NCBI RefSeq assembly: GCF_046000175.1 | Contig: NZ_JBEOMB010000061.1 | Span: 1-64,000 of the forward strand | Length of the DNA: 64,000 nucleotides | Source: Rhodoplanes sp046000175 | GTDB lineage: Bacteria > Pseudomonadota > Alphaproteobacteria > Rhizobiales > Xanthobacteraceae | Reading direction: 5' to 3' | In this document: piece after piece, positions 16,911 to 25,880 of the stretch | Layout: every line of letters starts with the position of its first letter | Position numbering within the stretch: position 1 is the stretch's first letter | Notes under the pieces: model-generated | Database searches by the model: none | The model's input: the letters and a program-made list of their open reading frames with translations, nothing else | What the model was told of the DNA's origin: nothing | Made by a program: the position numbers and the translations under genes

Positions 16911-18326
16911 TCACGAAACCTTATTACCACTTAGTGAGAGATGCGGATAAATCTCGGCCCCGCCGGTCGCGAGGTCGCCGGTGACCGGGACCTTGTGGTC
17001 GAGCCCGACGATGGCGCCGGCGCGGCTGCCCGAGATGACGTTCGCGGACAGCACGGTGCTGCGGGCGCCCGGGACCACCGTCACGCCGACGCCGATGCCG
17101 CACTGACGCACCACATTGCCGGTGACGGAGACGTCGCGCAGATAGGGGCCCCAGCCGACCGCGATGCCGACCGCGCTCGCGTTCTCGACGACGTTGCCGG
17201 TCGCCGTGGTGTCGGCCTCGACATACATGCCGACGCCGAGCAGGAACTCGGGGTCCGGATTGACGGTTCCGGGCGCGAGGTTGCGCAGGATGTTGCCCTG
17301 AACCACGGCGATCCGCCCGCCGCTGGCGAAGTTGGCGATCGAGACGCCCATCTGGGCGCCGTCGACGATGTTGTTCGCCACCACGGCCGCCTCGAACTGG
17401 AACTCCGAGTAGAGCGCCGTCTCGCCGACCCGGGTCACCGTGTTGCCGACGATCTGCAGGTTGGAGGCCGAGTTGCCGCGCACGCCGGAGAAGGCGCAGT
17501 CGGCGATGCGGTTGCCGCGCACGATCACGCCGTTCGCGCGGTACACGTTGATGGCGTTGCCGAACTGGCCCTGGCCGCCGGCCCGGTTGCGGATGTCCGT
17601 CACCCGGTTGTCGACGACGAGGGTGCCGTCCTCGCCGGCCTCGAAGCGCAGCACCTGGATGCCGTTGTTGCCGGCCCGCGCGACGACGTTGCGGGCGATC
17701 ACCACGCCGCGGCTGTCGCGGGTCTGGATCGCCACGTCGCCCGTGTCGGTGACGCGGTTGTCCGCGATCGTGCCGGCGCACTGGTAGAGGTAGAGCGCGG
17801 TGCCGTCGGCGCCCGCCACCGTGCAGTTGGTCACCGCCAGGGCATCGACCTGCTCGCAGTGGAGGAGGGCGCGGTCGGGCGGCAGCGGCCGGCCGCCGCC
17901 GTCGAGCACCAGGCCGTCGAGCGAGACACGGCCGACATTGGCGGCCGACAGCAGCGAGGCGCCGCCGAGGAACTGGAGCCGCACCGCACCAGGCGCGCCG
18001 ACGAGCCGCGCGCCGTCCGGCAGCCGCACGCCGCCGACCTTGTAGACGCCCGGCGGCAACGCCAGCGGCGCGCCGCTCGCCGCGGTCCGGTCGAGGGCGC
18101 GCTGCAGGACGAGGGTCTGGTCGTCCGGGCTGCCGGGCCGGAGGCCCAGCGTCGCCGCATCGATGCCGAAGGCCGAGACCGGGCCGGTCACGGCCGCGCG
18201 GGGCGGGCGCGGCTGGGCGAAGGCGGGCAGGGCGGCGGCGGTCGATCCGGCCAGTGCGGCGGCGCTGGCGAGGCCGGCGAGCACGGCACGGCGGGTCGGG
18301 CCGTCGGTGGGTGGGTGCTGCTGCAT
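16911..18326 (-). CDS. Tat-exported right-handed beta-helix protein (TIGR03808-like)
   Basis: This 471-residue protein begins with a twin-arginine signal (TRRAVLAGLASAAALAGS, with AFAQPRPP at the cleavage region). The mature part is a repeated parallel beta-helix: many turns of about 22 residues carry NxV/I patterns such as VTNCTVAGADGTALYLYQCA, ADNRVTDTGDVAIQTRDSRG, VVARAGNNGIQVLRFEAG and VRGNRIADCAFSGVRGNSAS. This matches the TAT-translocated repetitive protein family seen in Rhizobiales. The fold suggests binding or cleavage of a polysaccharide, but no catalytic cluster is obvious. It converges with nothing; the next upstream gene on the same strand ends 46 bases away. Confidence 0.82.
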   Translation of the reverse strand: MQQHPPTDGPTRRAVLAGLASAAALAGSTAAALPAFAQPRPPRAAVTGPVSAFGIDAATLGLRPGSPDDQTLVLQRALDRTAASGAPLALPPGVYKVGGVRLPDGARLVGAPGAVRLQFLGGASLLSAANVGRVSLDGLVLDGGGRPLPPDRALLHCEQVDALAVTNCTVAGADGTALYLYQCAGTIADNRVTDTGDVAIQTRDSRGVVIARNVVARAGNNGIQVLRFEAGEDGTLVVDNRVTDIRNRAGGQGQFGNAINVYRANGVIVRGNRIADCAFSGVRGNSASNLQIVGNTVTRVGETALYSEFQFEAAVVANNIVDGAQMGVSIANFASGGRIAVVQGNILRNLAPGTVNPDPEFLLGVGMYVEADTTATGNVVENASAVGIAVGWGPYLRDVSVTGNVVRQCGIGVGVTVVPGARSTVLSANVISGSRAGAIVGLDHKVPVTGDLATGGAEIYPHLSLSGNKVS

Positions 18327-18372
18327 CCCGCCACGATATCCGCACCGGGCCGGCCTGTCGCCGGCGAGCCGC

Positions 18373-19500
18373 TCAGCCGCGCGCCGCGGGCGCCCACAGG
18401 CTCGGGCCGGCGCGCAGATACTGCGGCGGCCGGCGCGTCTCGGCGCCGAGCGCGCGGGCGGCGTGCCAGCCCCAATGCGGGTCGTCCAGCATGGCGCGGG
18501 CGAGCGCCACCATGTCGGCCTTGCCCTCCGCGACGATCGCCTCGGCCTGCTTCGGGTCGACGATCAGGCCGACCGCCCGGGTGACGAGGCCGGTCGCGTG
18601 GCGCACCGCCTCGGCGAGCGGCACGTTGTAGCCGGGCGTGGTCGGGTTGCGGGCCTCGGCGGTGAGGCCGCCCGAGGAGACGTCGACATAGTCGTAGCCG
18701 ATGTCCTTGAGGGCGCGGGCGAACACGATCGTCTCCTCGATCTCGATGCCGCCGCCGAGCCAGTCGCTGCCGGTGATCCGGGCGCCGAGCGCGACGTCGC
18801 GCGGCACGCTGCCGCGCAACGCGTGGGCGACGGCGAGCGGAAACCGCATGCGGTTCTCGCGCGAGCCGCCGTAGGCATCGGTGCGCTGGTTCGACACCGC
18901 CGAGAGGAACGCGTGCACCAGATAGCCGTGCGCGGCGTGCAGCTCGACCGCGTCGAAGCCGATCCGCACCGCCCGCGCCGCCGCCTGCGCGAAGGCGGCG
19001 ATCACCCGCTCCATGTCGTCCTCGGTCATCGCCTGCGGGACGTGCCAGCCCGGCCCGAAGGGCAGGGCGGAGGGCGCCTCGGTGGGCCACGGGTCCTGGT
19101 CGACGGCGAGCGCCTTGCCGCCCTCCCAGGGGCGCTGCGACGAGGCCTTGCGACCCGCATGGGCGAGTTGGACGCCGAGCTTGGCGGTGCCGATGCGTCG
19201 GCAATGGGCGACGATGCGGGCGAGCGCCGCCTCGCAGGCGTCGGAATAGAGGCCGAGGCAGCCATGGGTGATGCGGCCGCGCCGCTCGACATGGGTCGCC
19301 TCGACGACGACCAGGCCGGCGCCCGAGTTCGCCAGCATGCCGAGATGCGTCATGTGCCAGTCGGACGCGCAGCCGTCCTCGCCGCTGTACTGGCACATGG
19401 GCGAGACCGCGATGCGGTTCTCGAAGGTGCGGCCGGCGATCTCGATGGGGGTGAACAGGGCGCTGGTCATTGTGGCGCTGGTCGTTTCGGCGCTGGTCAT
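18373..19500 (-). CDS. NADH:flavin oxidoreductase, Old Yellow Enzyme (YqjM class)
   Basis: This FMN-dependent ene-reductase has about 375 residues. It shows the YqjM-class Cys in AVSPMCQYSG (residue 36), HMTHLGMLANSGAGLVVVEAT, the substrate His pair region VQLAHAGRKAS, FDAVELHAAHGYLVHAFLS and the phosphate-binding end VGLIVDPKQAEAIVAEGKADMVALARAML. It would reduce activated C=C bonds with NAD(P)H. Two starts are possible, 19500 and 19470, because MTSA is coded twice (the DNA GGCGCTGGTCAT recurs); neither has a strong ribosome site, so the N-terminal ten residues are uncertain. A longer upstream frame is not conserved and overlaps the EF-hand gene. Confidence 0.9.
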   Translation of the reverse strand: MTSAETTSATMTSALFTPIEIAGRTFENRIAVSPMCQYSGEDGCASDWHMTHLGMLANSGAGLVVVEATHVERRGRITHGCLGLYSDACEAALARIVAHCRRIGTAKLGVQLAHAGRKASSQRPWEGGKALAVDQDPWPTEAPSALPFGPGWHVPQAMTEDDMERVIAAFAQAAARAVRIGFDAVELHAAHGYLVHAFLSAVSNQRTDAYGGSRENRMRFPLAVAHALRGSVPRDVALGARITGSDWLGGGIEIEETIVFARALKDIGYDYVDVSSGGLTAEARNPTTPGYNVPLAEAVRHATGLVTRAVGLIVDPKQAEAIVAEGKADMVALARAMLDDPHWGWHAARALGAETRRPPQYLRAGPSLWAPAARG

Positions 19501-19637
19501 GGGGGCACTCGATCGGGGGAATCTCGGGCACGGCGCAGGGATGGCGAGAAGGCCGTGCGGGGCACGGCCCAGTCGTATCGCAGACCCGCGCGACCCGGCA
19601 ACCGAGGCGATCGGCCTGCGCCCGTCCGATCCGGCGC

Positions 19638-20162
19638 TCAGAACGGGATGCCGACCGTGCCGCCCATGCCGCCGCCGCCGAGATTGGGTCGCATGCTCGG
19701 CCCGCCCCTGCCGCCGCCCCGCATCTCCTCGGCCGTCACCTTGCAGTCGCCGTTGCGGTCGAAGCGGGCGAAGAACGGGCTCGGGCGATCGACGAACTCG
19801 GCGCGGGCGATGCGGCCGTCGCGGTTGTCGTCGAAGTAGCCGAGCTCGGCGTTCTTGAACGCCGGGTCGGCGCGGCGCAGGGCGTCGAACTCCTTGGCGT
19901 CGACGAAGCCGTCGCGGTTGGCGTCGGCGTTGACGAAGATGCGGCCGACATACTGTTTCCACTCGTCGCAGGTGAACACGCCGTCGCGGTTGGCGTCCCA
20001 GGCCGGGGCCGACTGGCGGACCGGGTCCTCGCCCGGCCGGTTGGCGGCCCGAAAGTCGGGCTGGCGGTCGTAGACGCCGGGCAGGCCCGGCGCCCCGCCG
20101 GACTGCGCCGCGGCGCTCCCAGCCGCGGCCAGGCACGCCATCATCACAAGCACGTATCGCAT
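19638..20162 (-). CDS. secreted EF-hand calcium-binding protein
   Basis: This 174-residue periplasmic protein has a short signal peptide (MRYVLVMMACLAAAGSAAAQ) and four EF-hand loops: DANRDGVFTCDE (56-67), DANRDGFVDAKE (80-91), DDNRDGRIARAE (111-122) and DRNGDCKVTAEE (135-146). Each keeps Asp at loop positions 1 and usually 5 and Glu at 12. The C-terminus is Gly-rich. AGAGGA lies upstream of the ATG at 20162, which decides the start. It likely binds Ca2+ in the periplasm; the partner is unknown. It lies upstream of the Old Yellow Enzyme gene with a gap of about 140 bases, so a shared transcript is possible but not clear. Confidence 0.85.
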   Translation of the reverse strand: MRYVLVMMACLAAAGSAAAQSGGAPGLPGVYDRQPDFRAANRPGEDPVRQSAPAWDANRDGVFTCDEWKQYVGRIFVNADANRDGFVDAKEFDALRRADPAFKNAELGYFDDNRDGRIARAEFVDRPSPFFARFDRNGDCKVTAEEMRGGGRGGPSMRPNLGGGGMGGTVGIPF

Positions 20163-20420
20163 GAAGGTCCTCTCCCGCCCGTCGCGGCCGAGTGACGCCG
20201 GCAAGGCGGCAGCTTTTGGGCACGCCGCGGCCTCCAGCCCAAGCGCCCGCTCCGGCGCCCGCAGTGTCACGGCGCAGGGGCAGGTCAAAAACCTGTCCGG
20301 CGGTGTCAATCCGGCGCGACATCCCGCAACTCTCCCAGCTTGACAACCGGGCGGCCCGGCGCGCGAGGATCGGCGCGCCCGCCGGCGATCTCGGGTGCGG
20401 CGGCACGATGGGACGACCAG

Positions 20421-21011
20421 ATGATCCGGCTGATTTCATTCTTCTTCACGGCGGGTGCGGCCGCGTTCGGGGCGGCGCTCGTCGGCATTCAGGGCGTCAT
20501 GCTCTTGCGCGGCGACGGCGGGAATTATCTCGTGCTCGGCGCCGCGGCCTTCGCCATGGTGGTCGGGCTGTGGGGGCTGCGCGCCGACATCCGCCGCAGC
20601 AAGGCGGCCGCCGAGGCGATGCGCGAGGGGCGCTATCCCGACCAGTGGGCGCCGCCGCGCGGCACCCCGAAGCGCGACACCCCGAAGGCGAACGTCGTCC
20701 GGTCGGCCCAGCGCGCGGTCGACATCGACCCGGCGCCGCTCGCCCCGGCCGCGATCCCCGACACCGGCGCGCCGATCGCCGACATCGTCGCGGCCGAGCG
20801 GGCCCGCACCGACGCCTTCTGGCGCGACGGGGTGGCGCGGCTCGAGGCGGAGGCCGAGGCGCACGGCATCGGCGACGGCGCCGTGGTGCTGCTCGACGTC
20901 GCCGCCCAAAACCTCGCCCGGACGCTCGGCACCCGCCAGGTCGCCCGCATCCTGCGCGAGGCGGCGGCCCGCTACGCCGATCCGCCGGCCCGCGACGCCG
21001 GCGCCGCCTGA
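20421..21011 (+). CDS. hypothetical inner-membrane protein, two helices plus cytosolic tail
   Basis: I do not recognise this 196-residue protein. Two hydrophobic segments lie at about residues 5-27 and 36-56 (LGAAAFAMVVGLWGLRADIRRS), followed by a roughly 140-residue soluble tail rich in Ala, Asp and Arg. The tail includes IADIVAAERARTDAFWRDGV and a C-terminal helix LGTRQVARILREAAARYAD. The ATG at 20421 starts immediately before the first membrane segment. It reads away from the EF-hand gene across a gap of about 260 bases. Codon use is like the neighbours, with strong third-position G/C. Confidence 0.65.
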   Translation: MIRLISFFFTAGAAAFGAALVGIQGVMLLRGDGGNYLVLGAAAFAMVVGLWGLRADIRRSKAAAEAMREGRYPDQWAPPRGTPKRDTPKANVVRSAQRAVDIDPAPLAPAAIPDTGAPIADIVAAERARTDAFWRDGVARLEAEAEAHGIGDGAVVLLDVAAQNLARTLGTRQVARILREAAARYADPPARDAGAA

Positions 21012-21163
21012 TCACCGGAGCGACCGGACAACGCCGGCGCCGCCCCGTCGCCGGCGGCGTTTGATGGGCCGCCGGTGACTCCGTCACAGACCGGGCCGGT
21101 GGGGTTCGCCATCGTCGCCTCCGTCGCGGACGCCTGCCGTCCGGTCGCACGGAGGGTCGGATC

Positions 21164-21748
21164 ATGTCGCTCAGGATCATCGTCGTCGGGGCCGCTGTCG
21201 TCGGCGCCGCTGCACTCTGGCTCGGCGCCGAGCGCGACCGCGCCGCGCGCGAGGCGCGTCTCGCCGCGCAGGCCGCGACGGTTGCGGCCGACTACGGCGC
21301 GACGCTGCTCGCCGCCGTGAAGAGCGCCATCGAGACCTCGGGCCTCGTCGGCGCGATCGGCTTCTGCAAGGAGCAGGCGCCGGCGATCGCCGCCGAGCAC
21401 GGCCAGCGCACCGGCTGGCGGATCGCCCGCACCAGCCTGAAGCCGCGCAACCGCGCCGCCGCCCCGGACGATTTCGAGCGCGCGACGCTGGACCTGTTCG
21501 CCGACCGCATCGCCGCCGGCGCGCCGGTCGCGGCGCAGACGCGCAGCGCCACCGTGGAGGCGGCCGACGGGCCGATGTTCCGCTTCATGAAGGCGATCCC
21601 GACCGGCGAGCCCTGCCTCGGCTGCCACGGATCCGAGCTGAAGCCGGACGTCGTGGCCGCCCTGAAGCGCCTCTATCCGGACGACACCGCCACCGGCTTC
21701 AAGGCCGGCGACATGCGCGGCGCCTTCACGCTCGCCCGCCGGCCCTGA
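21164..21748 (+). CDS. DUF3365 haem-binding protein
   Basis: This 194-residue protein has an N-terminal signal anchor (IIVVGAAVVGAAALWLG) and a periplasmic DUF3365 domain. A c-type haem site, CLGCH, is at residues 151-155 (GEPCLGCHGSELKPDV), and GFCKEQAPAIA with IARTSLKPRNRAAAPDDFE are family hallmarks. DUF3365 domains often act as haem-based redox or gas sensors, usually fused to kinases or cyclases; this one is free-standing, so it may be an electron carrier or a sensor subunit. The gene ends 65 bases before the SDR-like gene on the same strand. Confidence 0.8.
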   Translation: MSLRIIVVGAAVVGAAALWLGAERDRAAREARLAAQAATVAADYGATLLAAVKSAIETSGLVGAIGFCKEQAPAIAAEHGQRTGWRIARTSLKPRNRAAAPDDFERATLDLFADRIAAGAPVAAQTRSATVEAADGPMFRFMKAIPTGEPCLGCHGSELKPDVVAALKRLYPDDTATGFKAGDMRGAFTLARRP

Positions 21749-21813
21749 GCCGCCGTATGATGGCACCGCGTGCCGGGCCGCCGGTCGTCGCGGCCCCGCG
21801 GGCGGAGGATGCC

Positions 21814-22599
21814 ATGACGGACGCTGCCAGCACGGCCGGCAAGCCGGCCGCCGGCTCGCTCGCCGGTTCGGCGACGGGGTCGGTGACTTACGATTTCTCC
21901 GGCCGTCGCGCCGTGGTGACGGGCGGGGCGCGGGGGCTCGGCCGCGGCGTCGCCGAGCGGCTGCGCGCCGCCGGTGCCGTCGTCGAGGCGTGGGACGTCG
22001 ACCCGGTGGCGGTCGACGGCATCGTGCCGGTCGCCGTCGACGTCACCTCGTCGCACCAGGTCGCGGCCGCGGCGGCGCGGGCGGTCGCGGCCGGCGGCAT
22101 CGACCTGCTGGTGCTCGCCGCCGGCTACGGCGGCACCCGAAAATCGGTCGACGCGGTGAGCGAGTCGGAATGGCGCCAGGTGATCGACGTCACCCTGACC
22201 GGCGCCTTCCAGGTCTGTCGCGCCGTGGTGCCGCACATGCGCCGGGTCGGGCGCGGCCGCATCGTCACGGTCGCCTCGCTCGCCGCCAAGGAGGGCCGGG
22301 CCGGCCTCGCCGCCTTCTCGGCAGCCAGCGCCGGCATCGTCGCCTTCACCAAGGCGCTCGGCAAGGAGCTCGGCGACACGCCGCTGCGGGCGAACTGCAT
22401 CGTCTGGGCGGCCGTCGACACGGAGTTCCTCCGCGCCATGCCGGCGTCGGCCGTCGAGGCCGTGGTCCAGCGCAGCCCGATGAAGCGCCTCGGCGCGGTG
22501 GCCGAATTCGCCGAGCTGGTGGCGTGGCTGTGCTCCGACGCCTGCAGCTACAACAGCGGCGCCGTGTTCGACCTCACCGGCGGCCAGGCGAGCTACTGA
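21814..22599 (+). CDS. SDR-family protein lacking the catalytic Tyr/Lys
   Basis: This 261-residue Rossmann protein has the nucleotide motif VVTGGARGLGRG (residues 35-46) and the overall plan of a classical short-chain dehydrogenase, including IDLLVLAAGYGG and VTVASLAAKEG. The catalytic segment, however, reads LAAFSAASAGIVAFTKAL. Ser155 is kept, but the Tyr of YxxxK is Phe168 and the Lys is Ser172. The structural Asn before the active site is also Thr (VIDVTLTGAF). It may therefore be a non-enzymatic cofactor-binding protein or have altered chemistry. GCGGAGGA lies upstream of the ATG at 21814. It follows the DUF3365 gene and may share its transcript. Confidence 0.82.
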   Translation: MTDAASTAGKPAAGSLAGSATGSVTYDFSGRRAVVTGGARGLGRGVAERLRAAGAVVEAWDVDPVAVDGIVPVAVDVTSSHQVAAAAARAVAAGGIDLLVLAAGYGGTRKSVDAVSESEWRQVIDVTLTGAFQVCRAVVPHMRRVGRGRIVTVASLAAKEGRAGLAAFSAASAGIVAFTKALGKELGDTPLRANCIVWAAVDTEFLRAMPASAVEAVVQRSPMKRLGAVAEFAELVAWLCSDACSYNSGAVFDLTGGQASY

Positions 22600-22872
22600 A
22601 GGCGCCTGCCGCGCCGCGCGCGTCCGCTCGCCCCCACGTTCTGATCACGACCGCGTGAATCGGCCGCGCCCTTAAGCTTTTCTGGACGAATGCGGCTGTC
22701 GGGCAGGGAACCGGCAGCGGTCTTCCCGGTTGTATCGGGAGCCGGTTCGGTGGTGCGGGGGGCACACCGTCGTCCACCACGTCCGTGACCGGCCGGGTGT
22801 TGTACGGACCCATGCCGATGCTGTCCGGCCATCGTGGCCCATCGACAGCGACGGCCCGAACGGGAGGTGGAC

Positions 22873-23169
22873 ATGACGTTTCGCACGAAGACCCTGACCC
22901 TGATGCTCGCGCTCGCCGGGACCGCCATGGCGGGCGTGGCGACGGCCGACCAGCTCGACGTTCGCCAGCTCATCGAGCAGCGCTGGATGGCGGCGGCGCC
23001 GACCGGCGAGACCTGGACCTGCCCGACCGCCGATGCGGCGACCGTCCAGGCCGCCTTCGAGCAGCAGGCCGCCCCGGACCTGACCATCGCCCTCAACGAC
23101 GATCCGCGGCCCGACAGCCTGCGCGGTCCGATGGCCTCCGACATCCCGGTCGTGGCCTACGGGCAGTGA
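22873..23169 (+). CDS. small secreted protein, function unknown
   Basis: This 98-residue protein starts with a clean signal peptide (MTFRTKTLTLMLALAGTAMA, cleavage near VATADQ). The mature part of about 73 residues is mixed, with one Trp-Thr-Cys segment (GETWTCPTADAATVQAAFEQ) and no recognised domain. GGGAGGTGG lies 4-12 bases upstream of the ATG. A strong hairpin terminator follows at 23220, which supports an independent transcript. I have no functional assignment. Confidence 0.6.
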   Translation: MTFRTKTLTLMLALAGTAMAGVATADQLDVRQLIEQRWMAAAPTGETWTCPTADAATVQAAFEQQAAPDLTIALNDDPRPDSLRGPMASDIPVVAYGQ

Positions 23170-23219
23170 CCTGACCGGTCTCCGGCCCTCGCTGGGCCGA
23201 GGAGGGCGGAAAACGCTTT

Positions 23220-23262
23220 GACGGCGCACGGGCCTGAATGACCCGGTGCGCCGTCTTGATTT
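23220..23262 (+). terminator. probable factor-independent terminator
   Basis: GACGGCGCACGGG at 23220-23232 pairs with CCCGGTGCGCCGTC at 23242-23255 (one bulged base, 9-base loop), followed by TTGATTTC. It lies about 50 bases after the small secreted protein gene. Confidence 0.7.
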
Positions 23263-23523
23263 CGAGCTGCGGGATGGGCCGGGCGCCGCACCGTGGCGCA
23301 GAGCGGCATTACGGCGATCCTGGTCGCGCAGCTTCCAGCCTGGTCGCGCCCTTTCGAGCAGGCTTGCAGACGAGTGGGCGAGCTGGCGGGCCGCCGCGCC
23401 GGAAACAGCGTCACACAGTCGCCTTCGGACAAAAGTCACGATCTTCGATCGCCGTCGTCGCCGGGATGCACGGCGGTGTGGTAGGAATTTCCGCAGCCTG
23501 CTCTTTCGGCGCGGGGTTTGCGG
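23263..23523. other. upstream region of the histidine kinase gene
   Basis: Between the terminator and the kinase start there is no convincing gene. The segment around 23420-23520 is less GC-rich (ACAAAAGTCACGATCTTCGA) and presumably holds the kinase promoter; no specific motif is recognised. Confidence 0.4.
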
Positions 23524-24870
23524 ATGCAGGACCGGGATCTCGGAAGGGCGTTCGTCGCCGTGGCGTGGGCCGTCTTCGTCGGCGCTGCGGCGGTCGCGAT
23601 GGCGGCCGGCCTGCGTGTCCTGCTCGGCCTGGTGCTGCCGACCGATCTCTCCTTCACGGCGATGCTGCCGGCCGTCGTCGTCGCGGCGCTCGCCGGCGGG
23701 CTCGGCGCCGGCTTGGTCGCGGCGGTCCTCGGCGGCATCGTCGCCCAATGGGCGTTCGTCGAGCCGTACTATCTGTTCGCGGTGCCGACCTTCAAGGACG
23801 TCGGCAATCTGGTCGCCTATGCGATCTTGTGCGTCCTCGTGCTGTGGGCGACGGGCGTCTACGACCGCGCGCGACGCCGTGCCGAGGCCAATGCGGCGGC
23901 CGCCGCGCGCCTCGTCTCCGTGGTCACCAACAGTGTCGACGCGATCGTCGGCTTCGACCGCAACGGCATGGTCGAGGACTGGAACGCCGCGGCCGAGCGC
24001 CTGTTCGGCTGCACGGCCGACGAGATCGTCGGCCGCCCGGCCTCGATCCTGTTCGAGGACGACGACGGGCGCGGCGGGACGCGCAAGCTGCTCGCCCGGG
24101 AGCCGGCCCGATTCACGACCCGCGGCATCACCAAGGACGGCCGGCGCGTCGAGGTCGCGGTGACGACGGGGCCGGTCCATCTCGCCGACGGCACCTGGAT
24201 CGGCGTCGCCGCCATCGTTCGCGACATCGGCTCGGAGGTCGCCGCGGAGCGGGCGCTGCGCGAGGCCAACCGGCACAATATCGCGCTGCTGTCGGAGAGC
24301 CACCAGCGCATGCGCGACATGCTGCAGATGGTCTGTGGCCTGGTCCAGGCCTGCGGCCGCGCGGCCGAGCCGGACCCGGCGCGCGGCCCGATCGTCGCGC
24401 TCGAGCGGCGCATCGGCGTGGTGATGCGGATCCACGACCAGCTTCATCGCGCCGCCGAGCACGGCACCGTCGAGATCGGCGCCGCGCTGCGGCAGCTGAT
24501 CGGCGACATGGTCGGGGTCGCCGGGCGGCCGGTCGACATGGAGATCTTCGGCACGTCCGAGGTGCGACTGGCGAGCGACGTCGCCCTGGCCGTGGTCTTC
24601 GCGGTGACCGAGCTCGTCACCAATGCGGTGACCCATGCCGGCGGCCAGCGGCCCACGGTGCGGGTCCGTTGCAGCCGCGAGGAGGGGGCGCTCGTCGTCG
24701 TCGTCGCCGACGACGGCCACGGTCTGCCGGCCGGGTTCGAACTCGGCCGGGCGCGCGGGCTCGGGCTGCGGATGGCGGAGAGCGCCGTCGAGCGCCTCGG
24801 CGGGACGCTGCGCCAGCTGCCGCAGGACGCCGGCGCGGCGTTCGAGATCCGGGTGCCGGTCGAGGCGTAG
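23524..24870 (+). CDS. membrane PAS histidine kinase (DUF4118 + PAS + HWE/HisKA_2-type)
   Basis: This 448-residue sensor kinase has three or four membrane segments in residues 8-112, in the DUF4118/KdpD-like arrangement (MLPAVVVAALAGGLGAGLVA, EPYYLFAVPTFKDVGNLVAY). A PAS domain covers about 128-240 (AIVGFDRNGMVEDWNAAAER, FGCTADEIVGRPAS). The dimerisation helix reads LLSESHQRMRDMLQMVCGLV, with the presumed phospho-His at 260, and the ATP-binding domain has ELVTNAVTHAGG, VADDGHGLP and GLGLRMAESAVERLGG. No response regulator is adjacent, which is common for this class. The signal is unknown. ATG 23524 is used; a TTG two codons earlier is also possible. Confidence 0.85.
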   Translation: MQDRDLGRAFVAVAWAVFVGAAAVAMAAGLRVLLGLVLPTDLSFTAMLPAVVVAALAGGLGAGLVAAVLGGIVAQWAFVEPYYLFAVPTFKDVGNLVAYAILCVLVLWATGVYDRARRRAEANAAAAARLVSVVTNSVDAIVGFDRNGMVEDWNAAAERLFGCTADEIVGRPASILFEDDDGRGGTRKLLAREPARFTTRGITKDGRRVEVAVTTGPVHLADGTWIGVAAIVRDIGSEVAAERALREANRHNIALLSESHQRMRDMLQMVCGLVQACGRAAEPDPARGPIVALERRIGVVMRIHDQLHRAAEHGTVEIGAALRQLIGDMVGVAGRPVDMEIFGTSEVRLASDVALAVVFAVTELVTNAVTHAGGQRPTVRVRCSREEGALVVVVADDGHGLPAGFELGRARGLGLRMAESAVERLGGTLRQLPQDAGAAFEIRVPVEA

Positions 24871-24891
24871 AGTCGGCGGCGCGGGCGGCGC

Positions 24892-25614
24892 TCAGTCGGC
24901 GGTGCGCATCGTCCAGCCGGCGTGCTCGACGCCGGGCAGCCGCTCGACCCGGGCGACGATCTCGTCGAGCTCGGTGGAGCGCGCCGAGGAGCCGGCGAGC
25001 GTCACGGCGAGATCCAGCGTCTCCTCCGACTGCTCCTCGACCGCGGTGCCGCGCACCGCGTAGGACTTGGCGTCGAGCTGATCGAGCACGGCGGCGCGCA
25101 CCACCGGCATCTCCTCCGCCGTGACGGTGACTCGCACCTCGTAGGTCGCCTCGGTGGTCGCCTCGTCGAGCGGCTGGCGGTTGATCAGATCGACCAGCGG
25201 CCGCAGCGCCGTGTTGGCCATCAGCACGAACACCGCGATGGTGACGGCCTCGCCGATCAGGTCGGCGCCGGCCGCGCCGCCCGTCGCGGCCGCGCCCCAC
25301 AGGGTCGCGGCCGTGTTGAGGCCGCGGATGTTGAGGCCTTCCTTCATGATCACGCCGGCGCCGAGAAAGCCGACCCCGGACACCACGTAGGCCAGCACGT
25401 GCACGGCGGAGGCGTTGCCGTTCAGCCGCATGCCGATGTCGACGAAGGCGGCGGCCCCGACCGCCACCAGCACGGCGGTGCGCAGGCCGGCGTTGCGCTG
25501 CCGCCACTGCCGCTCGGCGCCGATCAGCGTGCCGAGCACGAAGGCGGTGCCCAGGCTCACCAGCGTGTTGACGAACTGGGGCAGGTCGAAGTTCGACAGC
25601 GCGGCGACGCTCAT
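24892..25614 (-). CDS. MgtC/SapB family membrane protein
   Basis: This 240-residue inner-membrane protein has the MgtC hallmark GTLIGAERQWRQRNAGLRT and four or five hydrophobic segments within residues 10-140 (VHVLAYVVSGVGFLGAGVIM). IRGLNTAATLWGAAATG is the second conserved block. A cytosolic ACT-like domain follows (VTVTAEEMPVVRAAVLDQLD to the end). MgtC proteins affect Mg2+ limitation responses and ATP synthase in pathogens; the ACT tail is typical of environmental SapB-like members. The ATG at 25614 is just before the first helix. It converges with the histidine kinase gene, 21 bases apart. Confidence 0.88.
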   Translation of the reverse strand: MSVAALSNFDLPQFVNTLVSLGTAFVLGTLIGAERQWRQRNAGLRTAVLVAVGAAAFVDIGMRLNGNASAVHVLAYVVSGVGFLGAGVIMKEGLNIRGLNTAATLWGAAATGGAAGADLIGEAVTIAVFVLMANTALRPLVDLINRQPLDEATTEATYEVRVTVTAEEMPVVRAAVLDQLDAKSYAVRGTAVEEQSEETLDLAVTLAGSSARSTELDEIVARVERLPGVEHAGWTMRTAD

Positions 25615-25712
25615 CCGAGCCTCCGGCCCGCTCGGGGCGCGCGTTGAAGCTCCGGCCGTTCTATCGCGACGTCGAGATTCGTAAAACGCAGGGGCGGTGC
25701 GGGGCCGCCGCC

Positions 25713-25876
25713 TCGTGTCCCGGGCGCGGCGCCACGCGCCGCGAACCGGGACCCAGGGGCGATCGGGCGAGGGCTTCACCGTGGCGGCCGACTTGCCGCC
25801 CGTCGTTACGCCCCTGGGCCCCGGCTCTGCGGCGCATCAGGCCTGCGGCCTTCAGCGCCTTGTCCGGGGCACGCGC
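25713..25876. repeat. GTGTCCCGGGCGCGG / CCCTGGGCCCCGGCTCTGC repeat, copy 1
   Basis: This block starts with TGTCCCGGGCGCGGCGCC and ends with ACGCCCCTGGGCCCCGGCTC, TGCGGCGCATCAGGC and TTGTCCGGGGCACG. A related copy is at 39352-39502 in the opposite orientation. It fills the gap between two minus-strand genes (mgtC-like and treZ). No coding potential is evident. Confidence 0.75.
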
Positions 25877-25880
25877 AGGA

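Noticed and set aside
18373..20439. Old Yellow Enzyme with a 300-residue N-terminal extension
   Set aside because: The extension overlaps the EF-hand gene in another frame and lacks conservation; the enzyme family begins at about 19500.
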